Source: Neckera pumila (lineage: Eukaryota; Streptophyta; Bryopsida; Hypnales; Neckeraceae). Taken from it: a DNA stretch of 64,000 nt. The translations under genes were made by a program, and so were the position numbers. The stretch is taken from contig OZ018416.1 in assembly GCA_963969595.1 (NCBI GenBank), positions 13,408,065 to 13,472,064 of the forward strand, in the 5' to 3' direction. Position 1 is the stretch's first letter. Each line of letters starts with the position of its first letter. This document shows, one piece after another, positions 47,725 through 59,022 of this stretch. Below the pieces are notes generated by a model. That model was not told the origin of the DNA. It ran no database searches and was given only the letters and a program-made list of their open reading frames with translations.

Positions 47725-47885
47725 AAGAAATGCATATGTGGAGCCTTTGTATAAATTAGGCATTTTCTTGTGGCTTCCTGGTTGCTAACATGTTTAGTTG
47801 TTCTTATCGAGGACTCCACCCTCGGCTTTCTGCCATTTGTTCTTGGTTTACTTTGAATAAACTCTGGGTTTAAAAAAATAAAAAA
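47725..47885 (+). mobile_element. possible retroposon 3' end
   Basis: A GC-richer block ends TTTGAATAAACTCTGGGTTT followed by an A-rich tail (AAAAAAATAAAAAAA). This looks like a LINE or SINE 3' end, but no target duplication was found. Confidence 0.35.
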
Positions 47886-48401
47886 ACTCCTTGAAGCAAT
47901 ATTGAGTCAAATTTTGTAGGAAGAGAAATGGAATTGGCATCTAATCTAAGTTGTTTCATCTTTTTTTGGACCTTTGTAGAACTAGTTACGAAATTTTGAA
48001 CTTGAAAAATGGAATAGTTACTAAAAGCAACCACCTCCTGAAATGTACACTATTGGTACATTGAAGAAAGCAAAATGTACCTTTGTGTTAGTGGTCATTT
48101 TTTGAGCATGGTGCTCTTTTTTGAGAATACCTCCCTTTACTAAATCAACCCCTTTAGAAGGTTGGTGCTAGAATTGGCTTACATTGAGGTATGCAATCCT
48201 TGTGTATGAGGTTTTTTTTTTCTTGCACAATCTTGTTTCAAAAAATCCCATGAAAATCATAGAGCAAGGGTGCATTCCAAAGCAATCTCATTAAAAAAAT
48301 TGCAGTGAAAGAAACAAAATTTACTACATGTTGAAGGCCTTTGTATATAGAAGTTGCAACAATATCTACAGTATATGAGCAATGCTAACGTTGTTTAGGG
48401 G
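47886..48401 (+). repeat. family C repeat, copy 3 (empty-site copy), and flank
   Basis: It carries CACCTCCTGAAATGTACAC followed directly by TATTGGTACATTGAAGAAAG, that is, the uninterrupted form of the site occupied at 5656-6536. The match to family C ends near 48120; the rest is unassigned. Confidence 0.6.
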
Positions 48402-48407
48402 TTAAGC

Positions 48408-49585
48408 TTAACCATTGAACGCCGGGCTAGTAATTGTGGAAATCATCCCTTCTGGCATCACCTACTTTGAAAAAAACAAAAGTGCTTAATCCCTAAAGGG
48501 CTGAGGCCCTTTTTTCTGCCAAAAAAACACTCGAAATTGCCATTTGTATAGCAAAAAGTAAAAAAAATTGAAAATGTTTTTTTTTTCCACATCTGACCAT
48601 AGGATCTTACACCTAACTAGTATGAGAGTGTGTGGAAAAAATTTCAGACTTTTTGACCGCACAGATTGCAAAATATTTGCGTTTAAAGTGAAAAAAACAA
48701 GTTTTTCAACACATTGCGGGACTAGATTTTTTGACTTTGAACATTTTTAACTTATAATTTGTACACTGCAAAGTTTTGAGCTTTAAATATTTATAGTGGA
48801 GAATTGAGTTGAGAGTCTAGAAAAAAAAATAAGTCCAAAAGAACTTAATTTTCATTCTTTAAAAAACTGTTAAGTAGAAGTAGGTACAAGATAGAAGAAA
48901 AATCTAAGATATTAATATCTTTTATATAGAATTAAGAAACACTAATCCCAATGGTGAGACTGTTCTAGCAAGTAATATAAACCATGAAAAAAAAACTAAC
49001 TGAAATATTTGAAAAATTGCATTTAATAATGCATCCTAGAAGTTATTTTTTTCAAGAAGATGCTCTAACTGCTTGAAAAACAAGAATGTCCATAACTTTC
49101 TCATAACAAATCCAAATGAAATGAATCAAAGCTTTCCAAATAGACAAAAATATAATCTATAAGAAAAAAATATATAAAAAAAAGAAATTCAAATTTTTGT
49201 CCATGTTTTTTTGCTGCCTGCCGTCCCCTGTTTTGAGCTTATTTGGTCATAACTTTTTTTCCCGGGCACCAATTGTGAAAAACATGATATTCCCACAAAG
49301 CTTATCAATTTTTCTATCTTCAAAAAAAGTTTCAAAAAATCACAACAAAATTTCAACCCATAGGTACCTGCCCCAAAACATATTTGTCCCCCGAAGGGAC
49401 AACGGTCCTTTAGGGGTTAATGGAAGTCAAACTACTGTAGAAGGCCTCCTCTTTTCATAACAACATTCCAATGATGAATAGTTGCATAAGATGAATAGTT
49501 GCATAAGATGAATAGTTGCATTTCTGTCCTATACAAGAGGATCCCTGTCATTCATCGGCCATAAATCGGTTGCTTCGGCGTTTAA
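48408..49585 (-). mobile_element. TTAA element, family E, copy 4, split by a family A insertion
   Basis: The pieces 48408-48489 and 49417-49585 together form a reverse E element (GGAAATCATCCCTTCTGGC on the left, GTCATTCATCGGCCATAAAT on the right). A TTAA at the insertion point is present on both sides of the A element. Inside lies a 17-bp unit, GATGAATAGTTGCATAA, repeated 2.8 times at 49473-49520. Confidence 0.7.
48486..49420 (-). mobile_element. TTAA element, family A, copy 6 (nested in family E)
   Basis: It runs from TTAATCCCTAAAGGGCTG to CGGTCCTTTAGGGGTTAA, with the reverse hairpin GTCCCCCGAAGGGAC. At 935 bp it is nearly complete. The TTAA on each side is the duplicated target. Confidence 0.85.
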
Positions 49586-52356
49586 CCCCTAAAGTCCCAT
49601 TGTCCCCTTGGGGGACAATTTGGAGTTCGGGTAGGTACCTACAGGCTGAAATTATATTGTTATTTTCTAAAACTTTTTGAGGACGTGTAGTTTCTGAGAG
49701 TTTTGTGGATATGTAATTTTTATTCCAATCTGATGCCAGATGAAAAAGTTATGGGATTTTTTCGCCCAAACCAAACTCGAGGGGCAGGCTGGTCAGGCAA
49801 ATTTCCTTTGACTTTGGAAAGGGTCAAGCTCTGGATGAGCAAACCCGATTTGGAAAGGGCAGCAGGTGTCTGTAAGGGAGAAGAAGGGCGATCTGCACGG
49901 CGGCCCTACAGCAGGCGGGGAACTTGGAGGGAGCGGGGAACTTGTGGGGAGCGCAGATGCAATAAAAAACGGAACTAAAGTTCATTTCATTTCCACTTGA
50001 GAGTGTTCTGAACTCCATCCGTCCGACTTTTATTATTTCCCAGACGGACTCAAAGCTTCTACAAATCTGATGGAACCAGGGAGCGCCCCCGGCCTCAACC
50101 CAACATGAGGAGGCACTCCAGGCAGCAAGCAGGTGAGTTTGCTTGGCCCCTCTCCGGATTTTTTTTCTTATTTTTTTGTACTCCTCTGTATTTGCCTTGT
50201 ATTATTTTTTTTTCCCGCCTTCATGAACAAACCCTTGCTCATTCCCGAGGAAAAACGCTGAAATTTTTTACTTGCCACACATGATAAAATTTGCAAATTT
50301 TGAATTTATATTTGCAATCAATGGTCCCAAATTGAGTAAGAGGCGCATACAAGATAAATTATTCTAGCATAAAGTAGGGTTTACATTTTCTTTACATACA
50401 CCCCTAGAATGACTTTGGGGAGACAAGTGAAGGGGACAAAAAATCGTGTCCATTCTTACCATTGATCAAGTATAATTGCACAATTTTTCTTTCTTTATTC
50501 CTTTTTGGTCCTTCCTCCTTTTTCTTGTTTCTTCGCTAGCACATTTTATCCTTTCTTCTTCTCTAAGTTTTTTGTTCAAAGACCATGATCAATTTTTGTT
50601 GAATGTCTACGATCACTCTTTTGTTCATCACTCTTTTCCATTCACAACTTCATTCCTTTTCCCTTATTTCTGTTCTTGTCCAATACTTACTCTATTTTGA
50701 TTTCCATATTTGTTTTTGTTCTAGGTTATTTACCCTAGGGTAGTTTTTGTTTTCTATTGTGGGAACATAACATTGTATAACCAAGCAATGGTCCTTTGCA
50801 TAAGCCATTACTTGGGAACATTTTGGGTGAAATTTGAAGGGAATAAAATGTGGCATATTGGGGGATAAGAGGACCCGGTTGAGGGAGGCCTTATGGGTGT
50901 GGTTTGATACATGGGAATTTTGAATTTGCAGAGGATAGTGGGAGCGAATCATTGACTGTGAGATGGCTTTGAATGAAACGTAACAAATTTGAAGAAGTAC
51001 CCCGCAATAGGTGAGTGTGCTATCCAGCATTTATCAAGGTCCGAAATCCTTGCATGGTTTGCAATGATGGCTCATTGCCATTGACAAGACCTAAAAAATA
51101 TTGCCCTACTTTTGGCAATAAGTTCATGTGTTGGTGGAAAGGATGCTTCCAAAAATACCATGAGAATCTTCTTTGAGATGATGTTGAACAAGTAAGTGTC
51201 AATTACTCGTTCATTTCTTACAATGTTGGTGTTTGGCCATTCTTCATTCACCAGCAAATGTTTCATTGAAGACTATTTACAATTGAAATGAAATGAAATG
51301 AAAAACAAAAAGATTTTGTATTATGAATTTACAATGAGTTTAGGATTTTTTTTGTCAAGAACTACTAATTTTAAAAAGAGTTTTAAATATTTTAGAATGC
51401 TCAAATGTTGTTGTTTATGGCCTCCTAACATTTTTTATTTTACTTGTAGGAGATATGCCATCACTCTAGAGTTTGAAGCATTTTTTTGCAAGCTTTCTAT
51501 GCAAGCACTACTCTCTACCCATCCTAGGAGTGTACCTCATACTTCCAATGACTCCTATATGGTCTCCAAGTCCACATGCATGGTATGGTGAAATTTATTG
51601 GGAAACTACAAAGAAGGCAATTGATTGAAGTAGACGAAGGACCTTCTTTGAAGGTGGGGAGCTCCTGCGTTCCCAATGTTGGGAATGCATTGGGGAACGC
51701 AATGGAGAACATGCTGGGTTTTACAGGGAACATCATGGACCCGTTTTTGGTAGTTGCCCAATGGCATTTTCCTTTTTGTACATACCATAGGTCTTTGAAA
51801 TTGCATAGAATGGAGGTAAAGTTTTTTTTATCAAAATTTATTTTAGGATCTTGTGAATAATGACAGCATCTTTTTTTCTATCATTGGGATTTTTCAGATT
51901 TGAAAGAATGGACTACAAAATCTCATTGCAAAAAAAAGTATTGTATTGTCATTTTTCATAACATAGTTGCATTGCAAAAAAATTTTGGAAGTATTTTAAT
52001 TCTCCAAATCTTCTGAAAATTGGCGGACATGTTCTTGACATGATCTACAACATTGTAGATTTTTAAATTCAAATTCTATAGTGCAAAAAATTTCAACAAA
52101 TGGCGGTCAAAGTCATCTGAAATTTCAGGGCAGCATACAAAAAACTTTTGCTCAAACTTTGAATGCAATTTTCTCCCAATCCGTACGGTCAAACTTGATG
52201 AAATTTTTATCACATGATCTTGGTCAAGTTAAGTACAACATCTTACGGTTAGATTTTTGAGAAAATGTTTTTTCCGGTTTTTTAGGTGAACGCAGCAGAA
52301 ATGGCAGTTTTCAGTGGTTTTTGACCAGAAAATGGCCTTGGGATTTTAGGGGTTAA
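49582..52356 (+). mobile_element. 2.8-kb TTAA element with A-type ends and unique internal DNA
   Basis: The left 200 bp are family A (TTAACCCCTAAAGTCCCATT, hairpin GTCCCCTTGGGGGAC, GGTACCTACAGGCTGAAAT). The right 370 bp match the left end of the 35.5-kb A3 element in reverse and finish GGATTTTAGGGGTTAA. Between them lie about 2.2 kb not found elsewhere in the window, with a GC-rich block at 49840-50150 ending in a CAG/GTGAGT donor-like site, and a reading frame at 51015-51176 with a piggyBac-like cysteine pattern. The length fits a decayed autonomous element; capture of host DNA is the other reading. Confidence 0.65.
51015..51176 (+). pseudogene. remnant resembling the cysteine-rich C-terminus of a piggyBac transposase
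   Basis: The frame, closed by TGA at 51174, encodes about 53 residues. It shows CMVC (codons at 51051 and 51060), then YC at 51099-51104, then FMC at 51129 and GCFQKYH ending at 51161. Many piggyBac transposases end in a zinc-binding domain of the form CxxC, YxCxxC, LCxxxCFxxYH placed right before the stop, so the order and the CFxxYH signature agree. One cysteine of the second CxxC is missing and the C-to-CF spacing is one residue longer. No DDE core was found upstream, so the gene is broken, intron-split or absent. The TTAA-ended host element makes the assignment more likely than the pattern alone would. Confidence 0.45.
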
Positions 52357-53058
52357 CCCCTAAAGAACCAAATTGTGTTTTTTTTTGGCAACATTGCAAT
52401 TTTGGGCTGCTCTCTACAAATGGATTTTTTCTTTTTTTTCTTTGAAAATTTTACACAACATGTTCCCGAGGAGTAGCTTAAAGGCCCAACAATTTTCGTA
52501 ACTTTTGACTACATAGTTAAAAAGTTATTGCATGATATGTGTTTTTCTTTGAACTATGGGCAGCCCAGGCAGCTCAATTCATTCTTTAGATTTACATATA
52601 CGTGATAAGCTTTGAGTCATTCAATTTTGATCAATGAATAAAAAGTTATGAGGAGTTTCAATTTGCGGGTAGTTATAATTTTCAAAGACTCCATACTTGC
52701 TCTCAAACATAAACTCCTTATTACTTTTGACTCATAGATCAAAATTAAATGATTCAAAGTTTTTCACGTATATATAAATCTAAAAAACCACTTTCAAATT
52801 TTTATTTTTTTTAAAAGTCATTTTTAAAGAAATTTTTTGAGTTGCTTGGGCTGCTCAAAGTTCAAAGAAAATCACATATCATACAATAACTTTTTAATTA
52901 TGTAGTCAAAAGTTACAAAAACTATTGGGCCTTAAAGCTACTCCTTGGGCACATGTTGTGTAAGATTTTCAAAGAAAAAAAATAAAAACTCCATTCTTAG
53001 TGAGCTGCCCAAAATTACTATGTTGCCAAAAAACGCAGTTTGGTCCTTTAGGAGTTAA
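52353..53058. mobile_element. TTAA fold-back derived from family B
   Basis: The left arm TTAACCCCTAAAGAACCAAA is mirrored by the right arm ending TTTGGTCCTTTAGGAGTTAA, and pairing continues for over 300 bp per arm (AAGGCCCAACAATTTTCGTA and its mirror). It looks like two B left halves joined head to head. Its left TTAA is shared with the 2.8-kb element. Confidence 0.75.
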
Positions 53059-53069
53059 GGGTTAAGGTA

Positions 53070-53345
53070 GTCTGCTCTAAAAGTGAGCGGGCTCTGAAAG
53101 CAATCATGACACAAAGGTACTTTTTGCTTTCTTCAATGTACTAGCAATGGACATTTCAGGAGGTGGTCGATTTTAGTGACCATTGCTTTTTCAACTTCAA
53201 AAATTCATAACTAATTCCACAAAAATGCAAAAAAAATTAAACGACTTGGGTTAGATGCCAATTCCATTTTCTTTACAAGAAAAGTTTACTCAAAACTGTT
53301 TCAAGGAGGTTAGCTTCCACAAAAAGGCAATCACCTCTTAAAGTA
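53070..53345 (-). repeat. family C repeat, copy 4
   Basis: Reverse orientation, with CTTTCTTCAATGTACTAGC, CATTTCAGGAGGTGGTCG and AGATGCCAATTCCATTTTC. About 275 bp. Confidence 0.6.
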
Positions 53346-54490
53346 GACAAGCCTATTACCACCATGATTTGCAACCCGAATATATTGGGGCCGATTCTAG
53401 GAGGGGTACGTATTTTTCAGAGGTGTGCGCTTGTTTCACAAATCAAAGCCAAGTAGAATTATAATTTTCCAATCAAAATTGTAAATTCTGTGAATTTTTG
53501 AAGTGTTCAGCCCTGAAATTACAAAACCACTCATAGAGTGGAGTCATAAACACCATATTAACAACCCATAACCATCCTTCTATGTATCTATGAGCACATA
53601 AGTATGGACCAATGAAAGATTGACCATTATCCTTTGTGATACTAATGCTCTGATTTTGTTAGAAAAGCAAATGGATTTCAATGAGTGTTGTGGCGGAAAT
53701 GGGGCCAAAAATAAGATGGCGAAAATAGGAAGCTGGGGATTTTAGACTGGTTTACCTTAAATGGTCAATTTAACCCAGAAGCAACGCCAACACCATTTTG
53801 TAGCGTTTGGATGACTACCTTTTGAAGTCTACTCAAAGAGTGAAGCATTTTTCATCCACTTTCTTTTTGTTGACCTTCCATAGTGGATTACAAAGAATCT
53901 TCAGTTGAGTTTGTAGTCTTCCGAGTGTTTGTCTTCAAGTGAATGAGAAGTTAGTAAAAAAAACGGATCACAAAATATACTATCTTAGTGTATTTTGGAA
54001 AGTTGTTGCTCTAAATCTAAAATCTCTTCACAAAAATAATATTTTTTGAGTTTCAGCCAAATTAACAAAATAAAGGTCATCTTATCTAGTTTCTACTCCA
54101 ATTTGAATTTTGAATCTTTTTCTAATATTGAATATACTCCAATTTGAACTTCAAATGCATTTTCAATGTGTATTATTTTCTAATTATAGAATGATACGGA
54201 AATTGAATTTATACTATGATGTTTGTCACCATAATATACACACATGGTGAAATTTTCAGATTTTTTGAAATATTTTTCTACTTGATATGATTTTCTTCAC
54301 TTTTTCTTCAAAATTCTCAAAAAAAACAATTTTTCCCGATAAAATCTAAAAAATTTATGAAGTATAAAAGACATGTAGTTCCATTTGTGAAAAATAAATA
54401 TAAAATTTTTCATTCATATCTAGTTGCAAAATGATAGAAAACTAAGTGATAGGCAATGAGGCTTGATATCAGTGGTCATGGGTCCGTCCT
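53346..54490. other. unassigned AT-rich intergenic DNA
   Basis: No inverted or tandem repeats and no coding signal were recognised. Confidence 0.3.
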
Positions 54491-55135
54491 TTGACCCCTA
54501 AATGCCCGAGGCACCAAATTTTGGTGTCGACAATACTTTGAAGTTATATAAAACCTAATCAAAGTGCTATTCATAATAGTTCATATTTTTGTAAAATTCT
54601 TTTTGAAGCCTAGTTTTAGCATTAAAAATCCGATTTAAAAAATGATTGATTACGATTTTTCTATTCAGGATTTTGTGCAAGGGTACCCATTGCAATCTTG
54701 ACAATCCGTAGTGTTACGGGCTCTTGAAAATGAGCCTCAAATACACTAGATTTTGGAGGAAAAATCACATTAAAAATTTGATTAAAAAAATTGTAGAGTA
54801 GATTTTGAGAAGCCATGAACTGATTGGAGTTATGCATGTTAAGCCCTTTAATTTCATATTTTTTTGGTGACCAATTTTTTAGATGTGATATGCAGAAAGA
54901 GAATTGAAAGATTTTCATAGTTTTAACACCCTCATGGTCAAACATTATAATCTTTTGATTCCTACGTGATTTTGTTGTGTTTTCTATTCCTACGTAATCT
55001 TGAACATGCCTAGTTTGAATTTGTACGGTTGCAATTCAAAAGAAATTGGCACAACTTATCAAAATGTTGTTTTTTTGTTCAAATTAGAGCAAATTCCTAG
55101 AGGCTCAAAACAGGCCTTGGGCCTTTACAGGTTCA
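54491..55135 (+). mobile_element. TTAA-type element, family D, copy 4
   Basis: It carries the D palindrome CACCAAATTTTGGTG and the full D interior, ending GGGCCTTTACAGG. Unlike the others its flanks read TTGA on the left and TTCA on the right, either decayed TTAA or an off-target site. Confidence 0.7.
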
Positions 55136-55139
55136 AGGT

Positions 55140-55476
55140 GAGAGCATCTCTTGCACCCCTCCAAAGAACCCCTCCACCTCTAATTTTTGGACGATAAACA
55201 ATCAATTCTAGTGTTTTCACAGTATATTTTCACTTTCATACACCAAATAATCCATATTTGGTGCACACCTTTACGGCCCTCTCTCCTATATTTTTTCTTG
55301 GGATTAGCAATTGTTATAGCTTACTTATTGCTTTTGCAAGTTTCTTGACTTGTGATTGGTTGGAAGTATATTTAGTGAGTTGTACTGTTGGAGATTCAAG
55401 TGGCCATCCCCTTCAAATTAGACAGATCTCAATTGAAGGAACAATTTGGGTAGCGGGCTGTAGGAGATGCTCTTAA
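55140..55476. mobile_element. MITE with GAGCATCTC ends
   Basis: The left end GAGAGCATCTCTTGCACCCC mirrors the right end GGGCTGTAGGAGATGCTCTT imperfectly, about 335 bp apart. The motif is common at ends of hAT- or Harbinger-derived MITEs in plants. Confidence 0.55.
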
Positions 55477-57210
55477 GAGCGTACTACCTTAGCTTATCCC
55501 TCTTGCAAACCTTTGTTTGGTTGATTTCACCAAAACTGAACTGACTCATCAAGAGTTTCATCAAGACTCCTTCCTTCCTTCCCTCCCTCGGAAGATGTGC
55601 AACAATGGTGCTGTTGTGTTGTTGTATCCGTCAGTCGGTCACTTGTAGGCTTCTGTCATGGCTGTTGTCATGCTCACAGGAGCTGGCCTACGCATCTCGC
55701 CTTGTCATGCATGCTTCCAGTTCCGTAGAAAAAAAAAAGGGCAGAAAAAAGGGTGTATGTTAGTACGTCAAGTATCATTCATTTTTTTCCCATATGATGA
55801 TGACTCCCTTTTGGTGGGGTCAGAAAACCAACTCAACTGGAATACTGGATCCTTTTCCTCTTGGACTTCTGAATTTTCCAAATGCTGATGTCATGCCCGG
55901 ATAGTCTCCAAGAAACGGACAGAACACAGCATAACTTAACTTACTCTGTTTTCCTCTTGGACTCAGTTGTTAATATCCAAATTGTCGTTATCGTGTTGCA
56001 GTCTCCCAGACGTAGAAAACTACGACTCTGGTGGTCTGGTGGCAAATACTCTCTCTAGTGGTAAGCCCACCGGCCGGACAACGACAACAAATAACATGGT
56101 TCAGAGTTCAGACCAGCTGGGAAGGTATTATGCTTTGCTAGATACTTGGGTGGGACTTGATGGGTGACTTGGGGTTGGCTGAGGAGACATAGACTGAGAC
56201 AATTATGTTCATTGTAGGCATCTCCCCTTTTCAAGGATGCAAAAGGGAGTCTTTGCCTCATGGGAGAAAACAACGGTACCGATGGGATAGTGGTGATGAG
56301 TATGTGTTGAGGTGTGTGGGCCTACGTCTCAAATTTAGAAGGTCACCGGAAAAAAATGTGTTCCTCATGTTTTGGCATAGACAAAAGGGTTTCTCTTGTT
56401 CGTATTTGTTCCGGTGTGACCTTGGTACGGAATTGGAGTGGATTTGTGGAATTCTTTTTTTCCTTTTCTTTTTCTTTTGCATGGATGAAGATGAAAGTGC
56501 ACTTTATGAGGACCTTGTAAGTGGTTTCTTTCCAATGTCCTTGGACCCTGTAGTCAGTGATTACCGGTATCATGCTGTATTCTGGAATGGCTAGATTGAC
56601 TTGTGGTCTTTGGCTTGGGACCTCGATCAAACACACAAACTTAAGAACTCTTAATTCATTTCAGGCCGAGTGTAAGGTATGGAGTTCTTTTCCACCATGA
56701 GATCAGCAGACTTTAAGAAAAATAAAAAACTTTCAGGAAGTGTTAATCTTGCCAATGTTTGCCATGATCTGCAATTTGAGCACAATCGTGAAAAAAGGGA
56801 TTCCCAAAGCAAGTGGCGAGCAGCTAACTAAAGGTACAGGCCTACGAGACTCCTAAATTCATTGTTCATGTACCATTTGACGAAAGTCAGTATCAGTCAA
56901 GGAATGAGGATTGTGCGCTACAGTGCGCCCAAAGTACGACCGGGATACTGGCTTTGGTCCTGAAACGCATCTTGGATTGTGGTTCATTTTAGACTATGGG
57001 TTTCATGTCAAGCGCTTCTCATTATATCTCTGATTCTTTATTGATTGGTGGAGAGAATATTGAGTGGTATCAATCTAACGAGGAAATTTGTTGTACATGT
57101 GTTCAATCTATGTGTCCTTACTCCCGAGGTCAAGTTGTATTGAGGTTGCCCCTATTTTGGGGTTGAGTAGGGGCCCTTTTTTGAAGGGTCAATTACCATG
57201 GTGAGAGTCT
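55477..57210 (+). other. less AT-rich intergenic DNA with two exon-like segments
   Basis: Two segments join in phase: 56002-56060 (acceptor TTGCAG, donor GTAAGC) and 56218-56594 (acceptor TTGTAG, stop TAG). They encode about 145 residues with no family I recognise, and a TTTTTCTTTT-encoded Phe-rich run in the middle argues against a real protein. The rest shows nothing. Confidence 0.2.
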
Positions 57211-58101
57211 TTAACCCCTAAAGGACCATTGTCCCTTCGGGGGACAAATGGGACTTCAGGCAAGTACCTACAGGCTAAATTTTTGTTGTGTTTTTTTGGA
57301 ACTTTTTTTGGAGATAGAAAAACTGATAAGCTTCGTGGGAATATAGGTTTTTTTTCAATTGGTGCCCGGGAACAAAAGTTATGCCCAAATAAGCTCAAAA
57401 TAGGGGAGAGGGGGCAGCAAAAAAAATTTCCAATTTTTTTTTTTTTTTTTTTTTTAATTTTTTTTCTCCTTATAGATTATATTTTTGTCTATTTGGAAAG
57501 CTTTAATTCATTTCATTTGGATTTGTTATGAGAAAGTTATGGACAATCTTATTTTTCTGGCAATTAGATCATCTTCTTGAAGAAAATAACTTGTAGGATT
57601 CATTTTGGAATGCAATTTTTGCAATTTTTCAAAAAAAAGAGTTCCACATGGTTTAGCTTTTGTGCTAGAACAATCTCACCATTGGGATTAGTGCATTTTA
57701 ATTCCATCTAAAAGATATTAATATTTTAGATAGAAGGAAAATTAAGTTTTTTTGAATTTCTTTTTTTTCCCTAGACTCTCAACTCAATTCTCCACTAGAA
57801 AGGTTTAAAGCTCAAAACCTTGTAGTGCAAAAAACTTAAGTTAAAAATGTTCAAAGTCAAAAAATCTAGTCCTGCAATGTGCTGAAAATCTTGTTTTTTC
57901 ACTTCAAACACAGATATCTTGCAATCTATGCGGTCAAAAATTTTGAAATTTTTTCCACACATTTTCATACTAGTTAGGTATAAGATCCTACAGTTAGATG
58001 ACCAAAAAAAACATTTTTCAATTTTTTTCACTCTTTGCTTTAGAAATGGCAATTTTGAGATTTTTTTGGTAGAAAAAAGATCTTGGTCCTTTAGGGATTA
58101 G
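57211..58101 (+). mobile_element. TTAA element, family A, copy 7
   Basis: The left end TTAACCCCTAAAGGACCATT is followed by the perfect hairpin GTCCCTTCGGGGGAC. The right end is TTGGTCCTTTAGGGATTAG, the last base changed from A. A long T run at 57429-57455 enlarges the middle. Confidence 0.85.
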
Positions 58102-58223
58102 TAGGCACACATAGGAAGTATACATGTAGAAGAGACTATGCCAAATCTAATTTTTCCACTGTCACTTTGAAAAAAAAAATTCAACTTTGGGTTTTACTAT
58201 ACTAATTGATCCTATTACCATTA

Positions 58224-58375
58224 GATGATATTTGGGGGTCTTGGAGGGCCGTTTCAGGCTTGTTCCTTGATCTGCCCAGATCCCGTGAATGCCGGTACGG
58301 GTGTGTCAAAATTTTTTTTTTCAAAAATAAAAATATATATATATATATATATATTTTTACCAAAATATCATTTTA

Positions 58376-58409
<34 letters not shown>

Positions 58410-58529
58410 CCAAAAAGTGACGTGGCAGTCGCTCGACCACGTCAGCCAGCTGCTGCGGCGTTCCCAGACTGCGGGAACGCAGCAGACAGCAGGGGAACTC
58501 ACAACCTTCTAAGACCCCCGAATCTCATG
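58224..58529 (+). mobile_element. family K MITE, copy 4 (reference copy)
   Basis: The ends GATGATATTTGGGGGTCTTG and AAGACCCCCGAATCTCATG are inverted and flanked by TA. The centre holds (TA)n at about 58333 and a long T run at about 58382. The core GTGACGTGGCAGTCGCTCGA then CCACGTCAGCCAGCTG matches the three nested copies. Confidence 0.75.
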
Positions 58530-59022
58530 TAATGCATAGTATTATTAGCTAGTGTAGGGAGGGTCTCTTTTGCTCCCCCCAAATGTAGAACCCCTCAGTA
58601 TTTGTTCACATATTGTAGCCAATTGCTAGCTCCACTTTTGAATTGCCATGTGGCAGATCAATACCCCTTGCCAATAGCTTGCTTCCTTCATGTCAGAGCT
58701 CTATAGTTCTAATCACTGTGAGCCAATTATATTGTTCCCATTTAAACTGCATTGCATTCTAGATATATAGAAAGGATTGATCCCTCCTCTATGGGGGAAG
58801 GGATCATCCCTGATAGTAATGTTATGTTTAGTGAGGGTGGAAAATCAATATCACGTAATAAATTAGTGCCATATAAGAATACTTCAATCTACGCTAATCT
58901 AAATAGTGTAACTTTGTTACAATAGTGTCACACACTAATGGATAAATCAATGTAAAGTATCACCTTCAAAAAAATTCATACCAGTATACTTGGTTCTACC
59001 TACACGCATGTGCATGCCTCAG
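58530..59022. other. unassigned intergenic DNA
   Basis: Nothing recognised; this is the flank between family K copy 4 and family A copy 8. Confidence 0.3.

Noticed and set aside
50692..51266. Minus-strand frames as a second transposase
   Set aside because: They are short, change frame without splice sites and lack any known domain; the plus strand has the cysteine pattern.
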